Shown here in pieces: positions 16,301 through 31,300 of a stretch of DNA of 64,000 nucleotides. The notes under the pieces are model-generated. The model was given only the letters and a program-made list of their open reading frames with translations. It was not told the origin of the DNA and did no database searches. A program made the position numbers and the translations under genes. Position 1 is the stretch's first letter. Every line of letters begins with the position of its first letter. This DNA is from Nematostella vectensis (Eukaryota; Cnidaria; Anthozoa; Actiniaria; Edwardsiidae), in NCBI RefSeq assembly GCF_932526225.1, contig NC_064046.1, positions 4,650,001-4,714,000 of the forward strand, read 5' to 3'.

Positions 16301-19300
16301 CCACATCTACAATGTTACCAACACCATCAACCACATCTACCATGTCACCAACACCACCAACCACATCTACCATGTCACCAACACCATCACTCACATCTAC
16401 CATGTCACCAACGCCATCATCCACATCTACAATGTTACCAACACCATCAACCACATCTACCATGTCACCAGCACCATCAGCCACATCTACAATGTCACCA
16501 ACACCATCAACCACATCTAACATGTCACCAACGCCATCAACCACATCTACCATGTCACCAACACCATCAGCCACAACTACCATGTCACCAACACCACCAA
16601 CCACATCTACCATGTCACCAACACCATCACTCACATCTACCATGTCACCAACACCATCATCCACATCTACCATGTCACCAACACCACCAACCACATCTAC
16701 CATGTCACCAACACCATCACTCACATCTACCATGTCACCAACGCCATCATCCACATCTACAATGTTACCAACACCATCAACCACATCTACCATGTCACCA
16801 GCACCATAAGCCACATCTACAATGTCACCAACACCATTAACCACATCTACCATGTCACCAATGCCATCAACCACATCTACCATGTCACCAACACCATCAG
16901 CCACAACTACCATGTCACCAACACCATCAACCACATCTACCATGTCACCAACACCATCAGCCACATCTACAATGTTACCAACACCATCAACCACATCTAC
17001 CATGTCACCAATACCACCAACCACATCTACCATGTCACCAACACCATCACTCACATCTACCATGTCACCAACGCCATCATCCACATCTACAATGTTACCG
17101 ACACCATCAACCACATCTACCATGTCACCAGCACCATCAGCCACATCTACAATGTCACCAACACCATCATCCACATTTATCATGTTACCAACACCATCAG
17201 CCACATCTACCATGTCACCAACATCATCATCCACATCTACCATGTCACCAACACCATCAGCCACATCTACAATGTCACCAACACCATCAACCACATCTAC
17301 CATGTCACCAACGCCATCAACCACATCTACCATGTCACCAACACCATCAGCCACAACTACCATGTCACCAACACCATCAGCCACATCTACCATGTCACCA
17401 ACACCATCAGCCACATCTACAATGTTACCAACACCATCAACCACATCTACCATGTCACCAGCACCATCAGCCACATCTACCGTGTTACCAACACCATCAG
17501 CTACATCTACCATGTTACCAACACCATCATTCACATCTACAATGTCACCAACACCATCAACCACATCTACCATGTCACCAACGCCATCAACCACATCTAC
17601 CATGTCACCAACACCATCAGCCACAACTACCATGTCACCAACACCATCAGCCACAACTACCATGTCACCAACACCATCAGCCACAACTACCATGTCACCA
17701 ACACCATCATCCACATCTACCATGTCACCAGCACCATCAGCCACATCTACCATGTCACCAACACCATCAGCAACATCTACCATGTTACCAACACCATCAG
17801 CAACATCTACCATGTTACCAACACCATCAACCACATCTACCATGTTACCAACACCATCAACCACATCTACCATGTTACCAACACCATCAACCACATCTAC
17901 CATGTCACCAACACCATCAGCCACATATACCATGTCACCAACACCATCAACCACATCTACAATGTTACCAACCGCATCAACCACATCTACCATGTCTCCA
18001 ACACCATCAACCACATCTACCATGTCACCAACACCATCAGCCACATCTACCATGTCACCAACACCATCACTCACATCTACCATGTCACCAACACCATCAC
18101 TCACATCTACCATGTCACCAACACCATCAACCACATCTACCATGTCACCAACACCATCATCCACATCTACCATGTTACCAACACCATCAACCACATCTAC
18201 CATGTCACCAACACCATCAGCCACATCTACCATGTCACCAACACCATCAACCCTTATCTACCATGTTACCAACCTCATCAACCACATCTACCATGTCACC
18301 AACACCATCATCCACATCTACCATGTTACCAACACCATCAACCACATCTACCATGTCACCAACACCATCAGCCACATCTACCATGTCACCAACACCATCA
18401 ACCCTTATCTACCATGTTACCAACCTCATCAACCACATCTACCATGTCACCAACACCATCATCTACATCTACCGTGTCACCAGCACCATCATCCACATCT
18501 ACCATGTCACCAACACCATCAACCACATATACCATGTCACCAACACCATCAGCCACATCTACCATGTTACCAGCACCATCAACCACATCTACCATGTCAC
18601 CAACACCATCACTCACATATACCATGTCACCAACACCATCATCCACATCTACCAGGTTACCAACACCATCAACCACATCTACCATGTTACCAATACCACC
18701 AACCACATCTACCATGTCACCAACACCATCAACCACATCTACCATGTCACCAACGCATTCAACCACATCTACCATGTCACCAACACCATCAACCACATCT
18801 ACCATGTCACCAACACCATCAACCACATCTACCATGTCACCAACACCATCAACCACATCTACCATGTCACCAACACCATCAACCACATCTACCAAGTTAC
18901 CAACCACATCTACCATGTTATCAACACCATCATCCACATCTACCATGTTACCAACACCATCACTCGCATCTACCATGTCACCAACACCATCAGCCACATC
19001 TACCATGTTACCAACACCATCAGCCACATCTACCATGTCACCAACACCATCAGCCACATCTACCATGTCACCAAAACTATCAACCATTATGTTACCAACT
19101 GCATCAACTACATTTACCATGTCACTAACACCATCAAACACATCTACCATGTTACCAACGACATCAACCACATCTACCATGCCACCAACACAATCAACCA
19201 CATCTACCATGTCACCAACACTATCAGCCACATCTACCATGTCACCAACACCATCAACCACATCTACCATGTCACCAACACCATCAGCCACATCTACCGT

Positions 19301-22300
19301 GTCACCAACACCATCAACCACATCTACCATGTCGCCAACACCATCAGCCACATCTACAATGTCACCAACACCATTAACCACATCTACCATGTCACCAATG
19401 CCATCAACCACATCTACCATGTCACCAACACCATCAGCCACAACTACCATGTCACCAACACCATCAACCACATCTACCATGTCACCAACACCATCAGCCA
19501 CATCTACAATGTTACCAACACCATCAACCACATCTACCATGTCACCAACACCACCAACCACATCTACCATGTCACCAACACCATCACTCACATCTACCAT
19601 GTCATTAACGCCATCATCCACATCTACAATGTTACCAACACCATCAACCACATCTACCATGTCACCAGCACCATCAGCCACATCTACAATGTCACCAACA
19701 CCATCAACCACATCTAACATGTCACCAACGCCATCAACCACATCTACCATGTCACCAACACCATCAGCCACAACTACCATGTCACCAACACCACCAACCA
19801 CATCTACCATGTCACCAACACCATCACTCACATCTACCATGTCACCAACACCATCATCCACATCTACAATGTCACCAACACCATCAACCACATCTACCAT
19901 GTCACCAACACCACCAACCACATCTACCATGTCACCAACACCATCACTCACATCTACCATGTTATCACCGAGTGAACACAATCAGTTGGTGTGGTCACCA
20001 GAGGATAGTTGATTTGTTGAGAACATAATCCTCATCTCTTAACTGTTTTTGTTTGCATTTTGTACCACAGATCTGTACACTGTTGGAGTCTATTGTACAG
20101 CAGAAGAAAGCTGATGAGCCTGATGGTATGATTTTATCCAGAATTTAGCCAAAATAGATAAGATTGTTTGTTATGTCAGAGCGTCTATCATCTTGTGTTG
20201 TGTGACAAGTGTTATTGATGTATATTTTTGTTCTAAAGTGTGTTGGAGTTTAAATTTGTGTATTATGTTGTATTGTGTGACTAGACTAGTTCCAGTACCG
20301 CGCGGTTAAACCAGCCGTTTTGTTTTGAAATGGCGGCTTTTTACCGGCGAACTTTCACATTTTGGCGAATGCTAAGAAAACTAGCGCAAAGCTAAGGATA
20401 TAATTTTCTCAATGAGTCCCTCTTTATCAAACAAATCTGTCATCTTTTGTACAGTATGGTTTAAATGCTCTACAATCAGTAAAAACAGCGACCGAAGTCA
20501 GCCTTTTGTACCTTTACTTAACGATTCATTACTGAGATTTTGTTTGTTTTTGCCAGAACATGCGCATACGTTATTCAGCACTGTCGTATATTGTTGTTCT
20601 AAAAGTGCGTTTGAGATGTCAGATGTTTATCATGTTGTGTGACATGTGTTGATGATATGTATTTTTGTTCTAAGGTGTGTTTGAGATGCCAGATTTTGGG
20701 ATAGAACAAGTGATAAAGGAGGGGCAGGTTGAGAAGAAAGGCCACAGTGCAGCCTTCATGATGTGGCCCAGGTACCATACAGGAACCCATTTGTCACCAG
20801 TAGTGGATCTAGCAGAAGGGTTAAGATGGACTAGCAGAAGGTTTAAGATAGACTAGCAGAAGGGTTAAGATGGACTAGCAGAAGGGTTAAGATGGACTAG
20901 CAGAAGGGTTAAAATGGACTAGCAGAAGGGTTAAGATGGACTAGCAGAAGGGTTAAGATGGACTAGCGGAAGGGTTAAGATGGACTAGCAGAAGGGTTAA
21001 GATGGACTAGCGGAAGGGTTAAGATGGACTAGCAGAAGGGTTAAGATGGACTAGCAGAAGGGTTAAGATGGACTAGCAGAAGGGTTAAGATGGACTAGCA
21101 GAAGGGTTAAGATGGACTAGCAGAAGGGTTAAGATGGACTAGCAGAAGGGTTAAGATGGACTAGCAGAAGGTTTAAGATGGACTAGCGGAAGGGTTAAGT
21201 TGGACTAGCAGAAGGGTTAAGATGAACTAGCAGAAGGGTTAAGATGGACTAGCAGAAGGGTTAAGTTGGACTAGCAGAAGGGTTAAGATGGACTAGCAGA
21301 AGGGTTAAGATGGACTAGCAGAAGGGTTAAGATGGACTAGCAGAAGGGTTAAGATGGACTAGCAGAAGGGTTAAGATGGACTAGCAGAAGGGTTAAGATG
21401 GACTACACCACTCTCTTGGGTTGCCAAGGGAAAGTTTATGTGCAAAAAGTGTCATACAGAATTAAAATTTTGGGTCTATAGATTTCCATGTACATTCTGT
21501 CCTAGAATCTCTCAGTTTTCTATGTACTCAGCCCGACATGACAGAAAAACATGACATGACGCTTCCAATAAGCCCATTTCACATCTAATAAGGCGGAAAA
21601 CTTCTCTTAGTACTTAGTGAGTAATAGCCAACAAAATATCAAATGCGATGCGACTTTTTGTAAAGTACCATTGAAATTTGAGCTTTTCGTCCCTGATCCC
21701 ATACATAGCGCAAGGATGATCAAGGAAAAAATATTTTAAAAAGCCAAAATCTGGGTATGTGCATTTCGGCCTCACGTTATTTGTGTTTTGAAAATCATTC
21801 CGGGATACAAGGAACCAATGGCTATTTTAAGACATCGTGCCTTCTTTTTCTATCTCGAATTGCGCATTTCCATGTTTTTCCGTCATGTCACTCAGCCCCT
21901 ATTTGGATATAGGAAATCTCCCAAGTGTTGTTACCCTGACCCTGTTTAAAAAGAAAAATAAAACTAATGATTGTGGAAAACATGAATAAACCCCTGACCT
22001 TGGAACCGTGTGTTAAAAATACCCCCCACCCCCCATCACCACACTCCCTAGGTTAATTTTGAGCTCCTACTCCTATCACTGCTGTTTGAAGTGTCTGGCT
22101 CATTTGTTTATCTCTTCAGGCGTTGGCTGCGGATCCAGCATGGTGAAATGGCTTATTTCAAAATAGGCGAAGAGCACCAGGTATCAGAGTCAGATCTAGG
22201 GGGAAGGAAGGCTTAGGGCCTTAAAGAACTTTAGTCAACTTCACCATGTTTTCACTTAAAACTAGAAAACACTTAATCTGAAGAAATTTAGAAACTCCTA

Positions 22301-25300
22301 TATAAAAACAAAGTTTTACTATTAAACAAATTCAATTGAAAATATTAATTTTGAGTGTAAATATCATATGCTTTTTCAGATGCTTTGTTGCCTTTGCTGG
22401 AATGACAAAATAACGGCTGTCAGAGGCTCTTTAACCGAACTACTTTTCTCTGTTACCAGACTGCATTGAATATTATCAAGCTAGGTCCAGGTTTGGCTGA
22501 AGTCAAGAAGCTGGACCAGGGAGGGTTTGTGGTCACGACCAGCAAAAAGGAGTACAGCTTCCGTGTGATGAATGTGAATAATATCAAGGACGTACAGGCC
22601 CTTGAGCGTGAGAGGGATGAGTGGCTAGAGGTCAGTGGACACTAGCATATATACATAAGAAACATATGTACATAAGAAACACAAGCGACAATCTAAGACA
22701 TTCCTAAAGCACTGACACTCCCAACTCCCAGAAATAAGAAAAAATCAAGTACATCGGTCCATTTGGCAAATTTCATGCCCTCCCACCCCCTCGCACATTC
22801 TGCGTTCTCATATCTTCAATCTCCTTATACAACTATCTTCACCTGCTTTTTTGTTACAGGCAATTAGCGAAGCATCTATGGTTTCCTCTCGACGTTCACG
22901 AGCGACGTCATCATTCATACAGGATCCTGGTATGTTCTAGAAGGCTTTGCCACATTCAACAAGCTCCAGCATCAAATCATTGTCTTGAGGAGTCTAGATC
23001 ATTACAAAGCAATGTAATGTAAATGCAACAGCCTTAAAGGCTTATTTTCACCAGGAAAAGAGATTGAGACTGAGAAAACCGGGACGTAAAATGGGTATAT
23101 CTGCGTAAAGGAGACCCAAGCGGAAAAGAAAGAGAATAAAGGAACAAGATGGTTCCTTTTTTCCCTTCTCCATTTGCATCTACTTTGCCCTGATGTTCAC
23201 ATGAGTGTAATCGCTTACACCTGTGCTCTTTTCCCCATCTTAGTCATAGTTTTCCCATCTTAGTCTTCTTCCATCTTCCCTAGTGAAATGCCCATTTTTG
23301 TGCTTTCTCCTCGTGCTTTCAAGCTCTTACAAGCACAGTCCAGGAACAGGAAAAATACATCAAAGACACAGTCAAGACCCTTCTTAGGGTGAGATAAGTG
23401 TTCTACTAACCTTTTTAGACTAACAGGGGGTGGGTAAAATGGACTCAGCGTCTTGACCCCGAGTTACAAACAAGGCAGATGCTTACCCAGGTTTAGCTAG
23501 GGGGGGGGGGGGTGGGGGGAAATTGAATGGTTCAAGGTGCACATGTACCCTGAGCACCCCCTCCCCCCTAGGTACGACATGACTCCCTTTACCTTCACTC
23601 AAGGGACAGTGCTGAAAAACGCAAGACAAGTTCCAGTACCGCGCGGTTAAACCAGCCTTTTTGTTTTGAAATGGCGGCGTTTTACCGGCGAACTGTCACA
23701 TTTTGGCGAATGCTAAGAAAACTAGATCAAACTTAAGGCTAAAATTTTCTTTATGATTTCCTCATCATCAAACAAATCTGTCATCTTTTGTACAGTATGG
23801 TTTTAATGCTGTACAATAAGTCAAAACAGCGCCCGAAGTCAGCCTTTCGTACCTTTATTCGAACGATTCAACACTGAGATTTTGTTTGTTTTCGCCAGAA
23901 CACGCGCATGCGCATACGTTATTCAGCACTGTCCACTCAAGAAATGTTCCAAGGAATATTTCATTCTTGTTTAGAAATTGCCCCGCAAAGAAGCATTCTT
24001 GGGAACCCTGTGTATCAAGTTAAGCGTAACAAGCCGCATGAACCCTCCGCCGGCCTTGTTTTGCCTTGTTTTGCCTTGTTCTGCCTTGTTACATTAACCT
24101 TGACACCCTGTTTCTCAAGGATGGCAAAGGAGAGCCTGTGGGCTGAAAATGACCAGTCATGATACATTTATATTATTTGTGACTTGTTTTTCTTTTCTTT
24201 TTAGGAGCTAGAGCAGCTAACATCTGTACTTACAGTTGTCAATGCACCTATCCAAGCCACTGTGCAGGTAGATTTACTTCTTTATGGAAAACTGTCATTT
24301 TTTAAACAGTTTTCAAGATTTAGTGCGCCATCTTAGATATCATATGCGAAAAAATTAGAGAGGTAGTTATTTTGCAATACTGTGTACACCGTTTAATCTC
24401 CAAATTGGTAACATACAGTTAGTTATGATTAATATGATTAATTGCTCTTTTGATTTAATAACGATCACGTTTTACTATACACCTAATTCAATGAAGGTTG
24501 TCAGTGCGAACGGCGAATGGCAATTGCCAAATGGCAGTTCTACGACCGAATGGTGTTTATGGGTAGTAATTATTTGCAAAACTAAACGATAAGCGATGTC
24601 AGAACCATATGTTAACTATATTAAATGGATAGTCGTATGTTCAATTAACATTTTTCTGAATTTGGAACAGACATTTTGGGATCCATGGGTCCTTTCGGTC
24701 GTACAACTGCCATTTGTCTATCGCCTTTTGCACTGACAACGATTTTTGAAATAGGTGTATACATGATTAGTGATTTTATGGGTGACAGGTGAAGAAAGTC
24801 CAGGAGGTTGTACATGACATGGAGACGCAAGTTCGCACCGGAGTTCTCTCGTGGGCTATGTAAGTTATCACAAACCCTGTCACGTGCTTTGAGTCACCTT
24901 ATTCTTTTTAATTTTCGCGTGTCTTAAATTTCGCGAAAATTTTCTCGGCACATTTCGTGAGTCTTAAATTTCACGATTGCGAAGAAAAATTGTGTTTGTA
25001 GGGGATTTAGTTTCGCGAATTTGAAGTTTAAGTCACTTAAGTGAATTTTCTCGTTTTTACAAAAAAATGACGTTAACCAACAACTGAAATAGGACCAACA
25101 TATTGAAACAAAACCAACACGTCCCTTTTAATAGTCAGTCTTACAGTAATGTAACAGGGTCCTTGTTCCAGATTATCGATAGTTTCGTTACATGTCCTTA
25201 CTAGGAGGTATCAATAGAACCTTCAATCTCTGTCATCAATGTTTTCTATAACCGTTAATTCTCGCGAGGTTAAAAATTAAAGTTAAATTTCGCAACTTTA

Positions 25301-28300
25301 CTTTTCGTGAGTCTTTAACTTTGCGACATTTTTGAAATAGCGGAAATCGAGAAGCAGAATAAGGTACTTCCGTGCGACAGTAATATTTGTCATTGAACTG
25401 CGCTCTTTTTGCCGATTTTTCCTTCTCGATTTTTTATGTACTATGTGATAGGAGTGTGTGGCAAAATGTGTTGTGTCAGGGGTGTTGTGTGACAAAATGT
25501 GTTATGTATCAGGGGTGTTGTGTGACAAAATGTGTTATGTATCAGGGGTTTTGTGTGACAAAATGTTTGTGTCGGGGATGTTGCGTGACAAAATATGTTT
25601 CAGGAGTGTTTTGTGAACATTTTTTGTTATATTTCAGGAGTGTTGTGCTAGGAATGTGTCATGTGATAAGGGTGTTGTTTGTTATATAAAAGAGGTATTG
25701 TTGTTTTTATTTGTAAAAGTTTTTCTTTCCAATTCCACACGTGCGTGGCCCACGTGCAACCATTCACGTCCATCTCCTCTGGGAAATTATATATTCAAAC
25801 TCAAAGACTCTATTGAGAAATTCAACGATCTACTAGTAGACTCAAGCATTCGTATGAGGCGGATTCCTCGACTAGCATCAGCATGGATTTTCGGGACATA
25901 GTGCACCAGGCCCGAAGTTTATATGGCGCCCGGGGTTATGCAGCAATGTAGGTTTGATTATTCCTAGCTTCGATTGAATGAAATCAAAGTTCTTCGAAGT
26001 GGCATAGCCGACAGATCTTACATTGTGTAGTCAAACATTACATTTTGTTGTTCTTACACCCTTGTATTCCGGACATCACTAGTTTTCGCTATATCGATTA
26101 CGGATTGTTCGATTTTTGAGAACTACAATGTGATTCTAGTCCCATTAGCTAGTTAGGTTATTTATTTCAATTTTTTTTAAGGGGACTAGTCGATTACTCG
26201 ATCTGTGTCAGTCAAGTTTTAGGTGAAAACTATTATTCCTTATTTCTCAGTTGTCGGAACACGCTCGGTGATCACTCGTTCTTCATTTCTCGGTATAGAA
26301 TCGGTGATCACTCGTTCTCGATTGTTGATGCACGCTCGGGGATCACTTGTTCCTCGTTACTCAATTGTCGATGCACGCTCGGTGATCACTTGTTGTACGT
26401 CCCTTTATTATCGGCGCACGCGAACGACAGTTGTTCGTTCTTTCTTTTTATTACGTTTGGCCCTATTACGACGATCTTACAACGATCGCTCCATTTCTCA
26501 AATTCAGACGTTGCCATCAAGTTTAACGGAGTTTACGGACTGATGTTTTTTTTATTCAGGCGAGAGTTAAAGTCCCGATCAGGGTCGGTCAAGTCTGTTG
26601 GCTCCACCTCGTCGTCCACCCTGCCCCGCTCCAGCCGGAAGATCAGCCACCCTGAGATCATGACCACGCCCATTGACGAGGGGTACGAGTCAGTACCCTC
26701 GCACCCCGCGCCCCGTGTCCCGTCACAGTCAAGCCCTCCGTCTGAGCCTCCACCTGTAAGACCACCAAAGGGAGACGTGCAGTCGAGTTACGAGACTGTC
26801 CCGATCCGGCCACACCCTACAACCCCCCCACGAGATAGCAGCCTGCAGTCGAGCCCCCCCTCCGCCGGGAGGTGCCCCCTATCCGGGCCCATCAGATCGA
26901 CGACCCCCATCTTGTCCTTGGCCCCTCCCAGCGGACCCGCCCTCCCGTATGACACAGTAACCATCACCCCTCGACCAGCACCAGACTCGTCCCCCACCCC
27001 CTCTGGCAAATCCCAAGGGAGCTCCTCTGGGGATATCTACCAGCAGCCTCCATCCAGAGCGAGGCAGCAGCGCGACGATCGCGAGGTGTACGACAACGTG
27101 CACATCCGAAACGTGCCCCTGATCGCTGGGAAGCCTGTGGCACCGCTGACCACCTTCACTGTGCCCGTAAAGGATGATGTCCCGAACGAGGGTGATGGTA
27201 AGGGAGGTGTGGAGGAGGTCGACGCTGCCAAGAGAAAGAGGGACGAGACGCAGAATGAGATCGATGCCGGCGGCATGAAGTGTAGTAGTCTCGAGGAGGC
27301 CCTCTCTGAGCGAAAGGATCTCTACCAAGATCTGAAAACTGAGGGTGCTGTGCTACTCTCACACACCAAGCGAACCGAAGACGGTAAGCCAGGGCTTCCA
27401 AGAGAGCAAAGGTCTCTGTGTCTCTCTATCTCTCTGGTTCTCTGTCTCTCTAGCTCTCTGTCTCTGTTGCTCTCTCTGTCTCTGACACTGACACGATCAC
27501 TCGTCCGATGCCCTCTTTCAGTTGTCCCGTTTGCCCCCCCCCCCCCCCCCCCCCAATGTAATGACACTTCTCCTTATTTTCAAGCTCCTGGCTCCCCTAC
27601 CGAAGATACTCCATGGACGTCTGTGCCACCTCCTCCTCCACCGGGTCCAGGTGGAATTCCTCCCCCTCCCCCTCCCATAAGAGGTGGTGTCCCTCCCCCT
27701 CCCCCCATGGGCGGGGGTAGTCTGGCCCTAGACTCAGGGTTACCGAACAGAGATCGCCTGAAGCCAAATAAAAAGTTGAGACCGTTCTTCTGGAACAAAG
27801 TACCCGTGAACTTGGTAAGAAAGCACTAGAAATGTCATAAATAAAATAGATAAATAATTTAATAAATGCATTTGCATAGCGCCTATTATACAGTTTCTAA
27901 GAGCTTTACCTTTAAAATCCGAATAAGTATTTTAAGAATATCGATATTGGCACTGAGGAACACAAGCTTTTAGGAAGCCCACATACATTCAACAAGTCAA
28001 ATTCAGGGCCGTGAAATAAGAAGATACTACAGAGCTTAAGCAAATCAACACGAACGGCATCAAAAACGGCGCGCGCGCCCACGAATTGCTGGAAAACGGC
28101 GTTGACGTCCGTGACAGGAAATCTAGAACGGCATTTTCCCTATTTTTACGTTTTACGCGCGCGGTCACGGTCAACGCCGTTTTTCCAACAATTCGTCAGA
28201 GCGCGCGCCGTTTTTGATGCCGTTCGTGTTGACTTGCTTAAGCTCTGTATCCGTGTCTCGACCCCATACGCTGCTGTGCAGCACTCTGAGCCACTTGCGA

Positions 28301-31300
28301 TTCCAATCGCGACAATATACGTAGGTCACAATTACCTTAACACAATATTTGTATTGCATAACATGGTCAAATGCGCATTTGTAAGCATCTTTCGATTACA
28401 GATTTTTGCTTCAATTGCGCTGTCACTTTTTATTATATTGTACAGTTCTTAAAATTATTATATAAAAGGAATAAATCTATTTTACGCCTGTCGTTAAAAA
28501 AAACATCCACGAATGATGGTTATATCAGTTTAATTGCTTGTTTTTGCCGATGGAAATGGATTCCTTGAGTCTGTTGGTATTGGCCTTCTCTAACATAACA
28601 AGCGAAAAAATGTTCCCAGTCTTATTTAAGGGTGTACTGACATTAGTGTTGCTCAGTAACGACGTTGCTACGCTGGTGGCGTTGAGCGCGCGCATATACA
28701 TAACACGGAATTCGTCATTCACAAGCTTTCCTGAAGTAAAAGAAACAAAAATATGCGTTTCAATTTCCCAAAAACTGACTTTAAGTTGATCTCAGCCTTT
28801 TCGGGTGATGATATTTCCCATATTTTGTAAAAACGCAGATTCAGCGAAGATTTAGTCTAGCCAACCTTTTTGAAGCTAAAGTTTTCAATTTTCACTACCT
28901 GCGCGCGCTGCAAACACCGGTTGTAAACTTCATTTCAATTTCATCATGTGAGATATCAGTGTGTTCTGGATTTCAGGACCTTTGTTTTTCAATTACTCAG
29001 TCATTTCTAAAACGCATGCTTGGCTTAATGCACCCATCCCTCAAGATTCATAAAACGAATTCAATATTTGTTTTCGAGCAATTTTACTTGAAATATTTGC
29101 TTTTATCTGTATCTATGACGTCACATTATTACGTCACGGGGTCAACTTGGTCAACTTGGCAAATATCAGACCCATATGACTTTCTACAAGGCTTTTATGC
29201 TATATTCACTTTTCCTTAGCAACAGATGTCATTACACCCTTAAGGAATTTCGTCATCTCAGGCCACTTAAAGTATCACGGTCGCACACCCGCACGCCTGC
29301 TAACGGAAGGAAATGAAGCCTTCATCTTCAGAACGCTAAATACTTTAATTCTTACTACTGTTGCTCTCGGTAGGTGCCGAAGTCGCTGTGGCTAAACGCA
29401 GAAGACCAGTCGGCCAACCTCGACTTGTCTCTACTTGAAGACATGTTCGAGGTCGAGGAAACACAGAAGCCGGTTGTTCAAGGTGAGACTTACAGGGGAG
29501 GGGTGTGGAGCGAGGAAATACTTAAGGGGGAGGGGGTTTTGTTCTTGAAGTCGAGACTAGCGGAGAAGGGATGGAATTTAATGTAAAATTAGCATGGTTT
29601 GTACGATTGATATGGTTGTATATTGTTTTTTTCCCCCCTCAGCCGCGGCCAAACCGTCCTCCAAAATGATGCTGGACCCTAAAAAGGCGCACAACCTGGG
29701 TAGGTCTTTCATTTGAGAGTGCATAACCTAGGTACGTCTTTCAGTTAGATACGCATTACCTGGTTAAGTCTGTCAGTTGAGGGTACATAACCTGGGTAAG
29801 TCTGTCAGTTGAGGATGCATTACCTGGGTAAGTCTGCCAGTTGAGGGTGCATAACCTGGGTAAGTCTGCCAGTTGAGGGTGCATAACCTGGGTAAGTCTG
29901 TCAGTTGAGGGTGCATAACCTGGGTAAGTCTGTCAGTTGAGGGTGCATAACCTGGGTAAGTCTGTCAGTTGAGGGTACATAACCTGGGTAAGTCTGCCAG
30001 TTGAGGGTGCATAACCTGGGTAAGTCTGTCAGTTGAGGGTGCATAACCTGGGTAAGTCTGTCAGTTGAGGGTGCATAACCTGGGTAAGTCTGCCAGTTGA
30101 GGGTGCATAACCTGGGTAAGTCTGTCAGTTGAGGGTGCATAACCTGGGTAAGTCTGCCAGTTGAGGGTGCATAACCTGGGTAAGTCTGTCAGTTGAGGGT
30201 GCATAACCTGGGTAAGTCTGTCAGTTGAGGGTGCATAACCTGGGTAAGTCTGTCAGTTGAGGGTGCATAACCTGGGTAAGTCTGTCAGTTGAGGGTGCAT
30301 AACCTGGGTAAGTCTGCCAGTTGAGGGTGCATAGCCTGGGAAAGTCTGTCAGTTGAGGGTGCATAACCTGGGTAAGTCTGCCAGTTGAGGGTGCATAGCC
30401 TGGGAAAGTCTGTCAGTTGAGGGTACATAACCTGGGTAAGTCTGCCAGTTGAGGGTGCATAACCTGGGTAAGTCTGCCAGTTGAGGGTGCATAACCTGGG
30501 AAAGTCTGCCTGTTGAGGGTGCATAACCTGGGTAAGTCTGCCAGTTGAGAGTGCATAACCTGGGTAAGTCTGCCAGTTGAGGGTGCATAACCTGGGTAAG
30601 TCTGTCAGTTATAGGCTTTCAACCCTCATTCCCCTTATGTCAGACTATGACCCTTACGTGACACGATCAGGCCCCAGCAGTCTTTGCGGGCGCTCCTCAA
30701 TTCCTCTACCACACCTGTGAGTATTACATGTCATAAGATAGAAAACGTGCTTTGTCTGGGGTGATAGGATGACATGGGTGTGGTTATCAGGGTGTTATCG
30801 GATGACATGGATGTGGTTATCATGGTGTTATAGGATGACATGGGTGTTGTTATCAGGGTGTTATCGGATGACATGGGTGTGGTTATCACGGTGTTATCGG
30901 ATGACATGGGTGTGGTTATCAGGGTGTTATAGGATGACATGGGTGTGGTTATCAGGGTGTTATAGGATGACATCAGTGTGGTTATCAGGGTGTTATAGGA
31001 TGACATGGGTGTGGTTATCACGGTGTTATCGGATGACATGGGTGTGGTTATCACGGTGTTATCGGATGACATGGGTGTGGTTATCAGGGTGTCATCGGAT
31101 GACATGGGCGTAGTTATCAGGGTGTCATCGGATGACATGGGCGTGGTTATCAGGGTGTTATCGGATGACATAGGTGTGGTTATCAGGGTGTTATCAGATG
31201 ACATGGGTGTGGTTATCAGGGTGTTATCGGATGCGTACATGTAATAGCGGGGCCGCGCGCGAAGCTCCATAGATATAGAGAAATGGTATGTAACTATGCG

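Larger units (their letters stand above)
24860..26559 (+). other. Formin intron with several small repeats
   Basis: This 1.7-kb intron holds a possible inverted-repeat element (24896-25365), a 33-base tandem repeat (25447-25640) and a threefold repeat (26262-26400). The rest is AT-rich with no recognised content. Confidence 0.5.

Noticed and set aside
7554-19981. Open frames of 500-2247 codons on both strands (Thr/Ser/Pro-rich, His/Gln-rich, and Asp/Val/Gly-rich ten-residue repeats)
   Set aside because: They follow only from a 30-base repeat unit without stop codons; several frames on both strands are open at once, frame changes at single-base insertions, and the flanking formin exons join in phase without them.
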